Positions 1 through 7,143 of a stretch of 8,899 nt of DNA are shown here, one piece after another. Made by a program: the position numbers and the translations under genes. Positions within the stretch are counted from its first letter, which is position 1. Each line of letters opens with the position of its first letter. The notes below the pieces were generated by a model. The model was not told the DNA's origin. It did not search any database and worked only from the letters and a program-made list of their open reading frames with translations. Source of the DNA: Rickettsiales bacterium (GTDB lineage: Bacteria > Pseudomonadota > Alphaproteobacteria > Methylaequorales > Methylaequoraceae); NCBI GenBank assembly GCA_002710765.1, contig PALK01000057.1, forward strand, positions 3,992-12,890, in the 5' to 3' direction.

Positions 1-590
1 CCAAACCCCTTGTGACCATTGGAGGAGAACATGGTATTCCAATTCCAATTCTTAAGGGACTCCCCAAAAAGCGGATGGTTGCTATAGTTCAGGTAGATGC
101 TCATTTGGATTGGCGAGACGAAGTAAACGGTGAAAAGGAAGGTTATACTAGTGGAATTCGGGGTGCCTCAGAAATGGACCACATGAGTGAGATTTTCCAA
201 ATTGGCTTAAGAAGAGTGGGAAGTGGTCGTAATGAAGAATTTAAAACAGCAAAAGCATATGGCGCCCACCTAATCAGTCCATATGAAATTCATGAATTCG
301 GTATTAAAGGTATTTTGGATAGAATACCTGAGCCACATTCATTTAATCGTTAATGCAGATGGATTAGACCCTACTATTATGCCAACAGTTAATGCTCCGA
401 CGCCTAGAGGTCTTAATTGGCTAAAATTAGGGAGATTATTCATGGACTAGTCAAGAAATGTGGAGTTCTGGGAAGGGATTTAGTTGAGATTTCACTCTCT
501 TTTGAAGGTAGTAGAATTACCCTGATCCATGCTGAGACATTAATATGTAATTTTATTGGTGCAGCTGTTAGAGAAGGTTATTATAGTTAG
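1..590 (+). pseudogene. Agmatinase/ureohydrolase-family gene, 5'-cut by window and frame-broken
   Basis: Ureohydrolases of the arginase/agmatinase family use two Mn ions to hydrolyse guanidino compounds to urea and an amine. The gene begins left of the window: the frame is open to base 3 (KPLVTIGGEHG), so the GTG at 12 is internal. GGEH and the metal motif DAHLD (about bases 96-110) are intact, followed by GASEM and QIGLRRVGSGR. The frame then stops at 353. The expected continuation VNADGLDP...NAPTPRGL lies in the next frame from about 343 to 443. The tail GLVKKCGVLGRDLVEIS to AAVREGYYS returns to the first frame at 444-590. Dropping one T from the TTT at 342-344 and adding one base near 435-441 restores a continuous protein. 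In the usual D-x-D-x-x-D-P metal motif the first Asp is Asn (VNADGLDP), which would impair metal binding. Decay is the best reading; two sequencing errors remain possible. Confidence 0.8.
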
Positions 591-630
591 ACTTTATTAA
601 CTGATGATTTAGGACTTGGAGTAAAAAGGA

Positions 631-1950
631 ATGTTAGATTTATTATTTCTTGGTGGCACTATAGTAACAGCCGGCAAAGATTCCAATATTTTGACCGATG
701 GAATGATTGGGGTTTCTAAAGGAGAAATAGCTTTAATATCAGAAATACCAAAAAACTCTGCGGATATTCCTGATGCCGAGGAAGTAATAAAGTTAGATAG
801 CGAAATTGTAATGCCAGGCCTCATTAATACGCATTGTCATGCAGCAGATAGTCTATTTAGGGGACTTGTAGAAAATCTTTCCTTGGAAGAATGGTTGCAA
901 GATGTTTGGAAAGCTGAAAAAACCATTCTCACGCCCGAAACAACCCGTTTAGGTTCCTACCTGGGACTAGCAGAAAACCTATTAGCAGGCGTAACCACAG
1001 TACTCGATATGTTCTGGTACCCTTTTGAAACTGCTGAAGCTTCCATGGACCTAGGTATGCGGCTTTGTACAGGGGGTATCTTTATTGATTTTCCGGGAGT
1101 AGGGAATAGAACCCAAGAACAATATCTAATTGAGGCCTCTGATTTTTGTGCAAAATTTCAGAAATCTTCCTTTATTTTTCCCGGAGTTATGCCTCATGGA
1201 ACCTATACGGTTAAACCAGAACACCTTCAAGATGCCAAGAAAATAGCAGATGAATACCATGGTATTTTTTCTATTCATGCAGCGGAGACCCTGTTTGAAC
1301 AGAGTGATATTTTTAAACGATATGGAGCATCAGTCATAAGACACTTAGATAATCTTAATATCCTGGATGATCGATCAATTCTAGCTCATTGTGTTCATTT
1401 AGATGATTATGAAAAAGATCTTATAAAGGAGCGAAGATCTACAGTTGCACATAACCCTATGTCTAATTTGAAATTAGGGTCTGGGATTGCTCCTGTCCAG
1501 TCTCTTTTAGAGCGACATGTTAATGTGACAATTGGAACTGATGGTGCTATCAGCGGCAATGACCTAGATATGTGGCTATCAATGAGGTTGGCAGCAACTT
1601 TACCAAAAGGCACTTTAATGAAGCCAGATATTGTTTCTGCGAAAGAAGTGATTGAAATGGTTACATTAAATGGAGCACGGGCACTTGGTAGAGCCAATGA
1701 TTTAGGAAGTTTAGAAGTAGGAAAAAAGGCAGATATTATAGTAGTTTCGACTAATGCAATACACGCAGCACCTCTTTTTGATCCACTTACTCACTTAGTC
1801 TATTCTGCAGCAAAATCTGATGTGAAACACGTGTTTATTGATGGAGTACAGTGTGTAAAGAATGGTTCAATTCTTACGGTTAATATGGAAGATATTCTCC
1901 TTGAAGTAAGAAAATTAAGGAATCCTATCTTAGAATCGTTGAAGCAGTGA
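631..1950 (+). CDS. Amidohydrolase, TRZ/ATZ/MtaD-type deaminase
   Basis: A cytosolic metal-dependent amidohydrolase of 439 residues, a normal length for the group that includes S-adenosylhomocysteine/5'-methylthioadenosine deaminase, guanine deaminase and triazine hydrolases. A small beta-sandwich wraps a TIM barrel. Visible active-site elements in order are PGLINTHCH (H68, H70), MPHGTY (H189), IHAAET (H216, E219), LAHCVH (H253), VAHNPMSNLKLGSGIAPV (272-289, a group hallmark) and TIGTDG (catalytic/metal D304). The C-terminal GxLEVGKKADIIVV segment (about 359-372) closes the sandwich. All expected catalytic residues are present, so the enzyme should be active. The ATG at 631 has GGAG at 618-621, nine bases upstream. 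It follows the broken agmatinase by 40 bases and is probably cotranscribed with it. SNLKLGSGIAPV and GTDGAISGNDLDM are closest to MtaD-like deaminases, but the substrate cannot be fixed from sequence alone; an N-heterocycle amine is likely. Confidence 0.9.
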   Translation: MLDLLFLGGTIVTAGKDSNILTDGMIGVSKGEIALISEIPKNSADIPDAEEVIKLDSEIVMPGLINTHCHAADSLFRGLVENLSLEEWLQDVWKAEKTILTPETTRLGSYLGLAENLLAGVTTVLDMFWYPFETAEASMDLGMRLCTGGIFIDFPGVGNRTQEQYLIEASDFCAKFQKSSFIFPGVMPHGTYTVKPEHLQDAKKIADEYHGIFSIHAAETLFEQSDIFKRYGASVIRHLDNLNILDDRSILAHCVHLDDYEKDLIKERRSTVAHNPMSNLKLGSGIAPVQSLLERHVNVTIGTDGAISGNDLDMWLSMRLAATLPKGTLMKPDIVSAKEVIEMVTLNGARALGRANDLGSLEVGKKADIIVVSTNAIHAAPLFDPLTHLVYSAAKSDVKHVFIDGVQCVKNGSILTVNMEDILLEVRKLRNPILESLKQ

Positions 1951-2011
1951 AAAATTTGAGGTCATAGCGGATTTGAAAAGCATTAGACTAATTAGAAAAT
2001 GTATAATTTAA
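1951..2011. other. Short convergent intergenic region
   Basis: Sixty-one AT-rich bases lie between the stop codons of the amidohydrolase and the BciA-like gene, which face each other. The stretch contains the 8-bp palindrome CTAATTAG at 1988-1995 and TTTAATTAAA at 2008-2014 plus neighbours. I find no GC-rich stem followed by a T run on either strand. Termination here, if it occurs, is not by an obvious intrinsic terminator. Confidence 0.4.
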
Positions 2012-2971
2012 TTAAAAAAGTTTCTGCTCTTTCTCTTTAACTAAATTTACATCATCATCTATGACTGATTTATAAAAACCTTCAATGGTATCATGTCCAA
2101 CTTCTGTTGTTTTTTCGGCGGAGTATTGTTTTTTTTCGTGATCCCATAATAGCATAGACTCAGTAGCATAATAGTGGGCAATTTTTAGAAACTCTGCTTT
2201 ATCCTTTATTCGTTTTGAGATTACTCCTAGAGCGGTCAAAAGAATTGCAAGGATTTTAAAGATGTTACTAGGAATCTGTAAATACCTTGGTTGCTTATTC
2301 AGCAACTTAAACAGTATTTCCCCCAAGTCCTTTGGGGTAAGTACTGGTCCCGGCCCACCAATAGATATTGTTTGATTCTTCATGGCTTTATTATCAACGC
2401 TTTGGACTATGAATTGTGCCAAATCGTTTTCAGATATTGGCTTAGTTCTAGTATTTTCTCCAGAATCAAATAGGATGAATTTCTTGCCTTTCCTTACTCG
2501 GTCAATTTGTCCCGACAAAGATTTAAAAAATGAGGTTGGTCGGACTATTGTATAATCTAGACCAGATAACTTAAGCTCCTTTTCAAAGGCAAGCTTTGCT
2601 AATTGAAAATTTAGCACTGGTTTTTGAACGCATATTGCAGATAGTAAAACAAACTTTTTGACATGGAACCGTTTAGCTGCAGTCATGATATTTTTGTTTA
2701 GCTCAAAATCCACCATCCAAGAATCTCTAATCCCTCCGGTTCGGCTTGCGATACATGAAATAACTGTAGATATATCAGGATTTTGATTGAAAACTTTATT
2801 TATTGAGGACTCACAAGTTATATCCCAAACGGGAGCTTGCTCGGGTCTCAAATTCATTTTATCAAAGGATGGATTGTTGGATCGTAATGGACAGATAGGC
2901 ATGTAGCCCTGTTCTAAAAGGCTCTTAGCAACATGCTGTCCTATGTACCCACTAGCCCCAATAAGTAGCAC
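2012..2971 (-). CDS. bciA: BciA-like NAD(P)H-dependent reductase (divinyl chlorophyllide 8-vinyl reductase family)
   Basis: A 319-residue NmrA/atypical short-chain dehydrogenase fold. The nucleotide-binding loop is GASGYIG (5-11). BciA-type signatures follow: SCIASRTGGIRDSW (72-85), LLSAICVQKPVLNFQLAKLAFE (109-130, with the FxxxK lysine K126), TIVRPTSFFKSLSGQ (141-155), GGPGPVLTP (205-213) and HYYATESML (266-274). In phototrophs BciA reduces the C8-vinyl group of divinyl (proto)chlorophyllide with NADPH. The protein is full length to its usual C-terminus and shows no internal damage. The start is uncertain. GTG at 2971 gives MLLIGASG with no residues before the first strand and no Shine-Dalgarno. 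ATT at 2981-2983 would give MSQKVLLIGASG, the usual family length, with AGAAAGG eight bases upstream. No other bch, puf or crt gene is in the window, so the role in this cell is unproven; a related flavin-like or other vinyl/ene reduction is possible. Confidence 0.82.
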   Translation of the reverse strand: MLLIGASGYIGQHVAKSLLEQGYMPICPLRSNNPSFDKMNLRPEQAPVWDITCESSINKVFNQNPDISTVISCIASRTGGIRDSWMVDFELNKNIMTAAKRFHVKKFVLLSAICVQKPVLNFQLAKLAFEKELKLSGLDYTIVRPTSFFKSLSGQIDRVRKGKKFILFDSGENTRTKPISENDLAQFIVQSVDNKAMKNQTISIGGPGPVLTPKDLGEILFKLLNKQPRYLQIPSNIFKILAILLTALGVISKRIKDKAEFLKIAHYYATESMLLWDHEKKQYSAEKTTEVGHDTIEGFYKSVIDDDVNLVKEKEQKLF

Positions 2972-3105
2972 TTTTTGTGAAATGGAAAGAGCCTTTCTAA
3001 CAAAAACTAAAAGATATAATAAGTGTTAGAACATGTTAAAAAGTTTTGCTACCATAAAGGTCGTTTTAATTAAAGCTGCAGAAAAGTAAGGAAGCTAGCT
3101 AAGGA
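2972..3105. promoter_or_regulatory. Divergent promoter region between BciA-like gene and fatty acid hydroxylase
   Basis: These 134 bases must hold the promoters for both outward-facing genes. On the plus strand a perfect TATAAT lies at 3015-3020, but no good -35 box stands 16-18 bases before it. On the minus strand TTAACA (complement of 3034-3039) followed after about 15 bases by TATATC (complement of 3013-3018) is a weak candidate. The two candidate promoters overlap, so the genes could compete for polymerase. An 8-bp palindrome, AACATGTT, sits at 3030-3037 between them and could be half of an operator. The assignment rests on position and base composition, not on a strong consensus. Confidence 0.4.
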
Positions 3106-4101
3106 ATGGAACAGCAAGAAAAACAGATGAAGGAAACAGTGGGATCACAGTGGAATTACCATCCTAAAGTGCCAATAGGGGACTCCTCTTTGTTTAAAAC
3201 CCCTTTTTCTGCCAGATATTTGGTCAAGTGGCTAGTCAGGAATTGGTTGCATTTGGGAGAAAAGTTACTCCTCGTAATCCTAGCAATTATTGCTTGGCTG
3301 TTTTTTTATCCACCATTGGAGGATGCAAAAACATGGTCCTGGGTTTGGGTCTTCCAAACTTGGATGGTTAATCTATTTTTAATGATCTTTATTGCGGGAG
3401 GACTTCACTGGTACTTCTACATGGTGAAAGGGCAAGACAAAAATTTAAAGTTCGATAAAAGAGACCTTGGGAGAGGTAAGTTATGGAGCTTTTCTAATCA
3501 AGTGTATGATAATATTTTTTGGTCATTAACTAGTGGAGTTGGTCAGTTAACAGTTTTTCAGGTGCTAAGTATGTGGCTTTTAGCCAACAATTATTCCCCT
3601 TTAAATGACTTTCTTGAGAATCCATTTTGGTTTTTTGGTTTTTTTATTTTATTGCCTATATGGTCGGCCTTTCACTTCTATTGGATTCATCGCTTCTTAC
3701 ATATCCCGATGTTATATAAGCGTTATCATTCCTTGCACCACAGGAATGTTAATGTTGGTCCTTGGTCGGGGTTCTCCATGCACCCTGTTGAGCATTTCTT
3801 TTATATTTCAAGCATCTGTATACACTGGGTTTTGGCCTCACATCCCATTCATATTATCTACCATGTTCTATACCTAGGTCCGGGAGCGGCAATGACTCAC
3901 ACCGGTTACGAAAATCTATTAATAAAGGATAAACGTAGCCTAGCCTTGGGTACATTTTATCATCAGTTACATCACCGCTATTATGAATGTAACTATGGTA
4001 ATGAGGAGATGCCATGGGATAGATGGTTTGGAACTTTTCATGATGGATCAGAATTAGCTACCGAGGAAACTAGAGCCAGAAAAAAGGCAATGCAAAGATG
4101 A
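3106..4101 (+). CDS. Membrane fatty acid hydroxylase / sterol desaturase family protein
   Basis: An integral membrane non-haem di-iron oxygenase of the fatty acid hydroxylase superfamily, 331 residues. Such enzymes insert oxygen into, or desaturate, lipid, carotenoid or sterol-like substrates at the cytosolic membrane face. The full histidine set is present: HRFLH (195-199), HSLHHRN (208-214), HPVEH (226-230), H265 in MTHTGY, and HQLHHRYYECNYG (286-298). Hydrophobic helices lie at about 52-68, 86-105, 143-160, 172-191 and 231-255. The N-terminus (1-35) is hydrophilic with a WNYHP motif. The first ATG at 3106 has AAGGA at 3088-3092, a long 13-base spacing. The ATG at 3127 is a possible alternative start. 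It runs divergently from the BciA-like gene and 53 bases ahead of the epimerase, so it may head the dgc transcript. The lipid substrate cannot be told from sequence. Confidence 0.9.
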   Translation: MEQQEKQMKETVGSQWNYHPKVPIGDSSLFKTPFSARYLVKWLVRNWLHLGEKLLLVILAIIAWLFFYPPLEDAKTWSWVWVFQTWMVNLFLMIFIAGGLHWYFYMVKGQDKNLKFDKRDLGRGKLWSFSNQVYDNIFWSLTSGVGQLTVFQVLSMWLLANNYSPLNDFLENPFWFFGFFILLPIWSAFHFYWIHRFLHIPMLYKRYHSLHHRNVNVGPWSGFSMHPVEHFFYISSICIHWVLASHPIHIIYHVLYLGPGAAMTHTGYENLLIKDKRSLALGTFYHQLHHRYYECNYGNEEMPWDRWFGTFHDGSELATEETRARKKAMQR

Positions 4102-4154
4102 GTTATTATTCATATTCAGTGCTTTTTTCACATTAATGGGAGTAAGCAGATTTA

Positions 4155-5201
4155 ATGAAAAGAGTAAATTTTAAGACATTATTTTTGAAAAAAAAATTCC
4201 CACTCAAAATAAGTAGGGGTACCTTTTCTGGGGCAGAAAATCTCTTTGTATCAGTTTCCGATGATCAAAATGTCGGTTGGGGAGAAATGTGCCCAGGGGT
4301 AACGGAGGGGGCCGAAACAGCAGAAGTTGGCCGAAACAGTCTAAACGAATTTTTAAAATATATTCAACATGTTCCTGATTCCATTTTAAGCACTTATTTT
4401 AAAGCTGTAGATTTTGGTGTTCCGCCTTGTGCAATTGCAGCTTTAGATATGGCCTTATGGGATCTAAGAGCAAAAGAGGCGAACATGAGCTTATATCGGC
4501 TTCTTGGATTAGGTCTTCCAACAGTCAGTACCTCTGTCACGATTGGTATTATGTCTGCTGAGCAGGTTAAAGACCGAATTATATATCTTGGTGAAAATGG
4601 AATGTTGGATAATCTCAAGGTAAAGTTAGGTTCTCCTGATGGTCTTGATCATGACAAAGAGATGTTTTCTCAACTCTTTGAGCTATTAAAAAATAGCCCT
4701 ACTAAATTGCGTGTTGATGCCAACGGCGGTTGGACCGTCAAAGAAGCCAAGGAGATGTTGATTTGGTTAAATGATAGAGATGTGGATTATGTTGAACAGC
4801 CTTTAGCTAAGGGACAAGAAGAAAATCTTAAATTCCTTTTTAAGGATAGGCCATTACCAATTTTTGTAGATGAAAGCTGTAGAAATGGTACAGATATTCC
4901 GTCGCTCGCTCAGCATGTAGATGGAGTTAACCTTAAACTTATGAAGTGCGGTGGCATAACAGAAGCGTTAAGAATGGTTGGCGTTGCCCGGGCACACAAG
5001 CTTAAGACTATGATAGGGTGCATGGGTGAAAGCTCTATTTCGATTTCTGCTGGAGCAGCTATTGGATCCCTATTCGACTACATAGACTTGGATTCTCATT
5101 TAAATTTAGATCCTAACCCTACTAAGGGAGCATCGCTAGTCAATGGGATAGTAACACCAAAAAACATTCCAGGTCACGGAGGAAGTCTACTGCATGCTTA
5201 A
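4155..5201 (+). CDS. dgcA: N-acetyl-D-glutamate racemase / dipeptide epimerase (enolase superfamily)
   Basis: A 348-residue muconate-lactonizing-type enolase superfamily enzyme. After the capping domain come the barrel residues of the dipeptide epimerase class: KxK (K155, K157, lower base K157), Mg ligands D188 (RVDANGGW), E214 (YVEQPL) and D239 (VDES), the opposite base K261 (VNLKLMKCGGITEA), and MIGCMGESSISISAGA (286-301). All are intact. Two opposed lysines give 1,1-proton transfer, that is, racemisation or epimerisation at an alpha carbon next to an N-acyl group. Alone it would be called an L-Ala-D/L-Glu epimerase. Its overlap with a DUF1611 gene points to DgcA, which converts N-acetyl-D-glutamate to N-acetyl-L-glutamate in marine bacteria. 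The substrate is thus inferred from context. GGGAG at 4138-4142 lies 12 bases before the ATG. No signal peptide is seen, so it acts in the cytosol. Confidence 0.88.
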   Translation: MKRVNFKTLFLKKKFPLKISRGTFSGAENLFVSVSDDQNVGWGEMCPGVTEGAETAEVGRNSLNEFLKYIQHVPDSILSTYFKAVDFGVPPCAIAALDMALWDLRAKEANMSLYRLLGLGLPTVSTSVTIGIMSAEQVKDRIIYLGENGMLDNLKVKLGSPDGLDHDKEMFSQLFELLKNSPTKLRVDANGGWTVKEAKEMLIWLNDRDVDYVEQPLAKGQEENLKFLFKDRPLPIFVDESCRNGTDIPSLAQHVDGVNLKLMKCGGITEALRMVGVARAHKLKTMIGCMGESSISISAGAAIGSLFDYIDLDSHLNLDPNPTKGASLVNGIVTPKNIPGHGGSLLHA

Positions 5202-6225
5202 TCCACGCCATAAATTAGTCATTTATGCTGAGGGCAGTATGGGCACCCTTTTTTCTAAAATGGCAGAGGGAGTTCTTCGTTATAGCCAAAATCCAATTGT
5301 TGCAGTGATTGATAGTAAAAAAGCTGGAAAAACTGTGCGGGAAGTATGCAAAATTGACAAAGATATTCCGATCTTTGCTGAGGTTCAGAGTGCAATTAGT
5401 CTCGGTGCTCAAGTTATGGTGCTAGGGACCGCTCCTTCTGGGGGAAGACTACCTAAGCCATGGCTAGAAATGTTAGAGGACGCTATATCGAAAGGTATTT
5501 CGATAGTAAACGGGTTACACGACTCTGTTCATGATTTATACGCAAAAGAGCTAAGAGATGATCAATGGATATGGGATATACGAAAACCCATAGGTGCGCC
5601 CCCTATCATAGGAGCAGCGAGAGCTAACAAGCTCTTTAATAAACGAGTTTTGATGATAGGAACGGATATGGCCGTTGGAAAAATGACTGCTGGTCTTGAG
5701 TTAACAAAATCTTTGTTGGATTTGAAAATAGACGCTAAGTTTTTAGCTACTGGACAAACAGGTATTTGTATTTCAGGCGCTGGAATTCCATTGGATGCCT
5801 TTAAAGTTGATCATGCCAGTGGTGCTGTTGAAGAAATGGTCCTGAAGCACAGAAAGACTGATGTTGTCGTGATAGAGGGACAAGGTTCTCTTTTAAACCC
5901 AGGTAGCACAGCGACTTTGCCGTTGATGAGGGGTAGTTGTCCTAATAACATGATTTTATGCCATCGGTTTGGTTTAGAACAAGTAGAAAGTGAAACTGAG
6001 GTTAACATTCCTCCATTAAAGGAGGTAATTAACCTAAATGAAAGTTTAGTTTCATCTCTGGGACTCTTTTCTAGTGCAAAGGTCATGGGCATTGCCTTGG
6101 ATACGAGAAAATTAGATGACAACATGGCAAAATCTGAACTACAAAGAATTGAGGATGAATTAAGCCTTCCTGCAACTGATCCTGTACGATTTGGTTGTAA
6201 GAAATTAGCTGATGCAATAATTTGA
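5194..6225 (+). CDS. dgcN: DUF1611 P-loop protein, D-glutamate N-acetyltransferase DgcN
   Basis: A 343-residue DUF1611 (COG3367) protein, full length. The N-terminal part (about 1-135) is the Rossmann-like DUF1611 domain, with LGTAPSGGRLP at 78-88 and VNGLHD at 105-110. The C-terminal part is a P-loop domain with GTDMAVGKMT (156-165), TGQTGICISG (186-195) and a Walker B-like strand VVVIEGQGSL (224-233), followed by the histidine-containing MILCHR. In DgcN this protein acetylates D-glutamate, feeding DgcA. The ATG overlaps the epimerase stop by eight bases and has a strong GGAGGA at 5178-5183, ten bases upstream and inside the epimerase gene. The two are therefore translationally linked. Family and partner agree well; the exact substrate rests on published work on homologues, not on residues I can verify here. 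Confidence 0.87.
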   Translation: MLNPRHKLVIYAEGSMGTLFSKMAEGVLRYSQNPIVAVIDSKKAGKTVREVCKIDKDIPIFAEVQSAISLGAQVMVLGTAPSGGRLPKPWLEMLEDAISKGISIVNGLHDSVHDLYAKELRDDQWIWDIRKPIGAPPIIGAARANKLFNKRVLMIGTDMAVGKMTAGLELTKSLLDLKIDAKFLATGQTGICISGAGIPLDAFKVDHASGAVEEMVLKHRKTDVVVIEGQGSLLNPGSTATLPLMRGSCPNNMILCHRFGLEQVESETEVNIPPLKEVINLNESLVSSLGLFSSAKVMGIALDTRKLDDNMAKSELQRIEDELSLPATDPVRFGCKKLADAII

Positions 6226-6320
6226 AAAGATATAGTTACGTTTGGTCAATATAGAAAAGTATTATAAGTATTGACTATTATAATTGCGAGTGGGTAGTAA
6301 TTAAGGGTAGGAGTTTTATT
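6226..6320 (+). promoter_or_regulatory. Intergenic region with candidate promoter for the GAF gene
   Basis: Ninety-five AT-rich bases separate dgcN from the GAF gene. A perfect TATAAT lies at 6279-6284, preceded by only a poor -35 (AAAGTA at 6256-6261). A second pairing, TTGACT at 6271-6276 with TAGTAA at 6295-6300 (18-base spacer), has a better -35 but a weaker -10. The ribosome binding site AGGAG at 6309-6313 is clear, seven bases before the ATG at 6321. No stem-loop with T run ends the dgc transcript, so read-through from dgcN is possible. Confidence 0.4.
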
Positions 6321-7142
6321 ATGTCTAATGGATTAGCCCCTAGGCCAGCCAACGAAGCAAGAAGGGCCAAAGCAGTTGTAAACACTGGGCTTATAGAAGA
6401 TCCAGAGTCTGATCTGTTCCAAATTTATTGTGATTTAGCAAGAGATATTTCCGGCTTTGAGAAAGCAAGTTTTAGCCTTTATGACTCAAATTTTCAGTGT
6501 CCCATATCATCTGTAGGATATGAAGAGGATAGAAGTGGGAAAAAATATGAAAGAGATGCATTAAATGTTTGTTCGTATGTAATATTGGATTCTGAGCCAT
6601 TAATCATGGAGGATATGAGAAATCATCCTAAGTGGAAGGACCATCCTAGTTTACTAAATGATTCAGCAACATTTGGATATGCTGGTTTTCCAATCATTAA
6701 TAAGGATAACTATGCATTAGGTACCCTTTGTATACTCAATAAAGAACCCAAATTAATCGAGGACACAAAAGTCCAACTCATCAAGAAAATCACTGCAAAT
6801 ATCGCATTACTTCTAGATCTTAAAATAGAGCAGCAAGCGATTACGGCTCAAAAATTGTTAGATGCTATCTTGGCCTTCAAAAGATTCAATCATAATTTAA
6901 ATATCGACGATTTGAGGACTTTCATGTCCCTCAGTTCCGACATTGGTGTTAATGAAGAAAATGCCAAAAAACTAATCTCACTAGGCTTATGCGGAAAAAG
7001 CACTGAAAGAACAGAGCTTTCAGAGTTGGGGAGGGAGCTTTTAACAAGTATGAAAATAAGAACTAAGCCTATGAAAAAAATTAAGATGAGAGGGGTTGAA
7101 GCTGAAGCCTTACTAGATGAAATGTTTGCTGAATTGAAATAA
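6321..7142 (+). CDS. GAF-domain sensor protein with probable winged-helix C-terminal domain
   Basis: A soluble protein of 273 residues. Residues about 11-168 match the GAF sensor domain often found at the front of signalling proteins: the N-terminal E-x-x-R-x-x-A-x-x-x-x-G-x-I-x-x-P-E-x-D-L-F pattern, NVCSYVI (82-88), PLIMEDMRNHPKW (93-105), FGYAGFPI (118-125) and LGTLCILN (133-140). GAF domains bind small ligands or chromophores; the ligand is not readable here, and C84 and C137 are the only notable cysteines in the pocket region. Residues about 176-245 (helices, then LISLGLCGKSTERTELSELGRELLTSM) look like a MarR-like winged helix, and a basic stretch KPMKKIKMR follows at 249-257. No kinase, GGDEF or EAL output domain is present. 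A ligand-responsive DNA-binding regulator is the best guess; the helix-turn-helix call is by pattern only. Confidence 0.72.
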   Translation: MSNGLAPRPANEARRAKAVVNTGLIEDPESDLFQIYCDLARDISGFEKASFSLYDSNFQCPISSVGYEEDRSGKKYERDALNVCSYVILDSEPLIMEDMRNHPKWKDHPSLLNDSATFGYAGFPIINKDNYALGTLCILNKEPKLIEDTKVQLIKKITANIALLLDLKIEQQAITAQKLLDAILAFKRFNHNLNIDDLRTFMSLSSDIGVNEENAKKLISLGLCGKSTERTELSELGRELLTSMKIRTKPMKKIKMRGVEAEALLDEMFAELK

Positions 7143-7143
7143 A

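Noticed and set aside
12..590. Programmed ribosomal frameshifting as the explanation for the split agmatinase
   Set aside because: Two opposite shifts would be needed within about 100 bases, there is no slippery heptamer with a downstream structure at either point, and a metal-binding Asp is also changed.
1407..1697. Open frame of 96 codons on the minus strand inside the amidohydrolase
   Set aside because: It lies opposite the most conserved catalytic part of the amidohydrolase, and its translation shows no family motif or ribosome site.
3101..3105. AAGGA directly before the ATG at 3106 as a ribosome binding site (likewise AAAGGA at 625-630 before 631)
   Set aside because: There is no spacer between the motif and the start codon, so neither could position the ribosome; sites farther upstream are better.
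3605..3877. Open frame of 90 codons in another plus frame inside the fatty acid hydroxylase
   Set aside because: The real frame carries all the histidine boxes across this stretch; the hydrophobic look comes from the T-rich membrane-helix codons.
4102..4154. GTGC-T6-CAC sequence near 4123 as a terminator between the fatty acid hydroxylase and dgcA
   Set aside because: The stem is only three base pairs and the T run forms the loop, not the tail.
5811..6125. Open frame of 104 codons on the minus strand inside dgcN
   Set aside because: It is the complement of a well-conserved DUF1611 region, and its protein has no recognisable domain.
6271..6284. TTGACT and TATAAT as one promoter
   Set aside because: Both match consensus well but are only two bases apart, so they cannot be the -35 and -10 of the same promoter.
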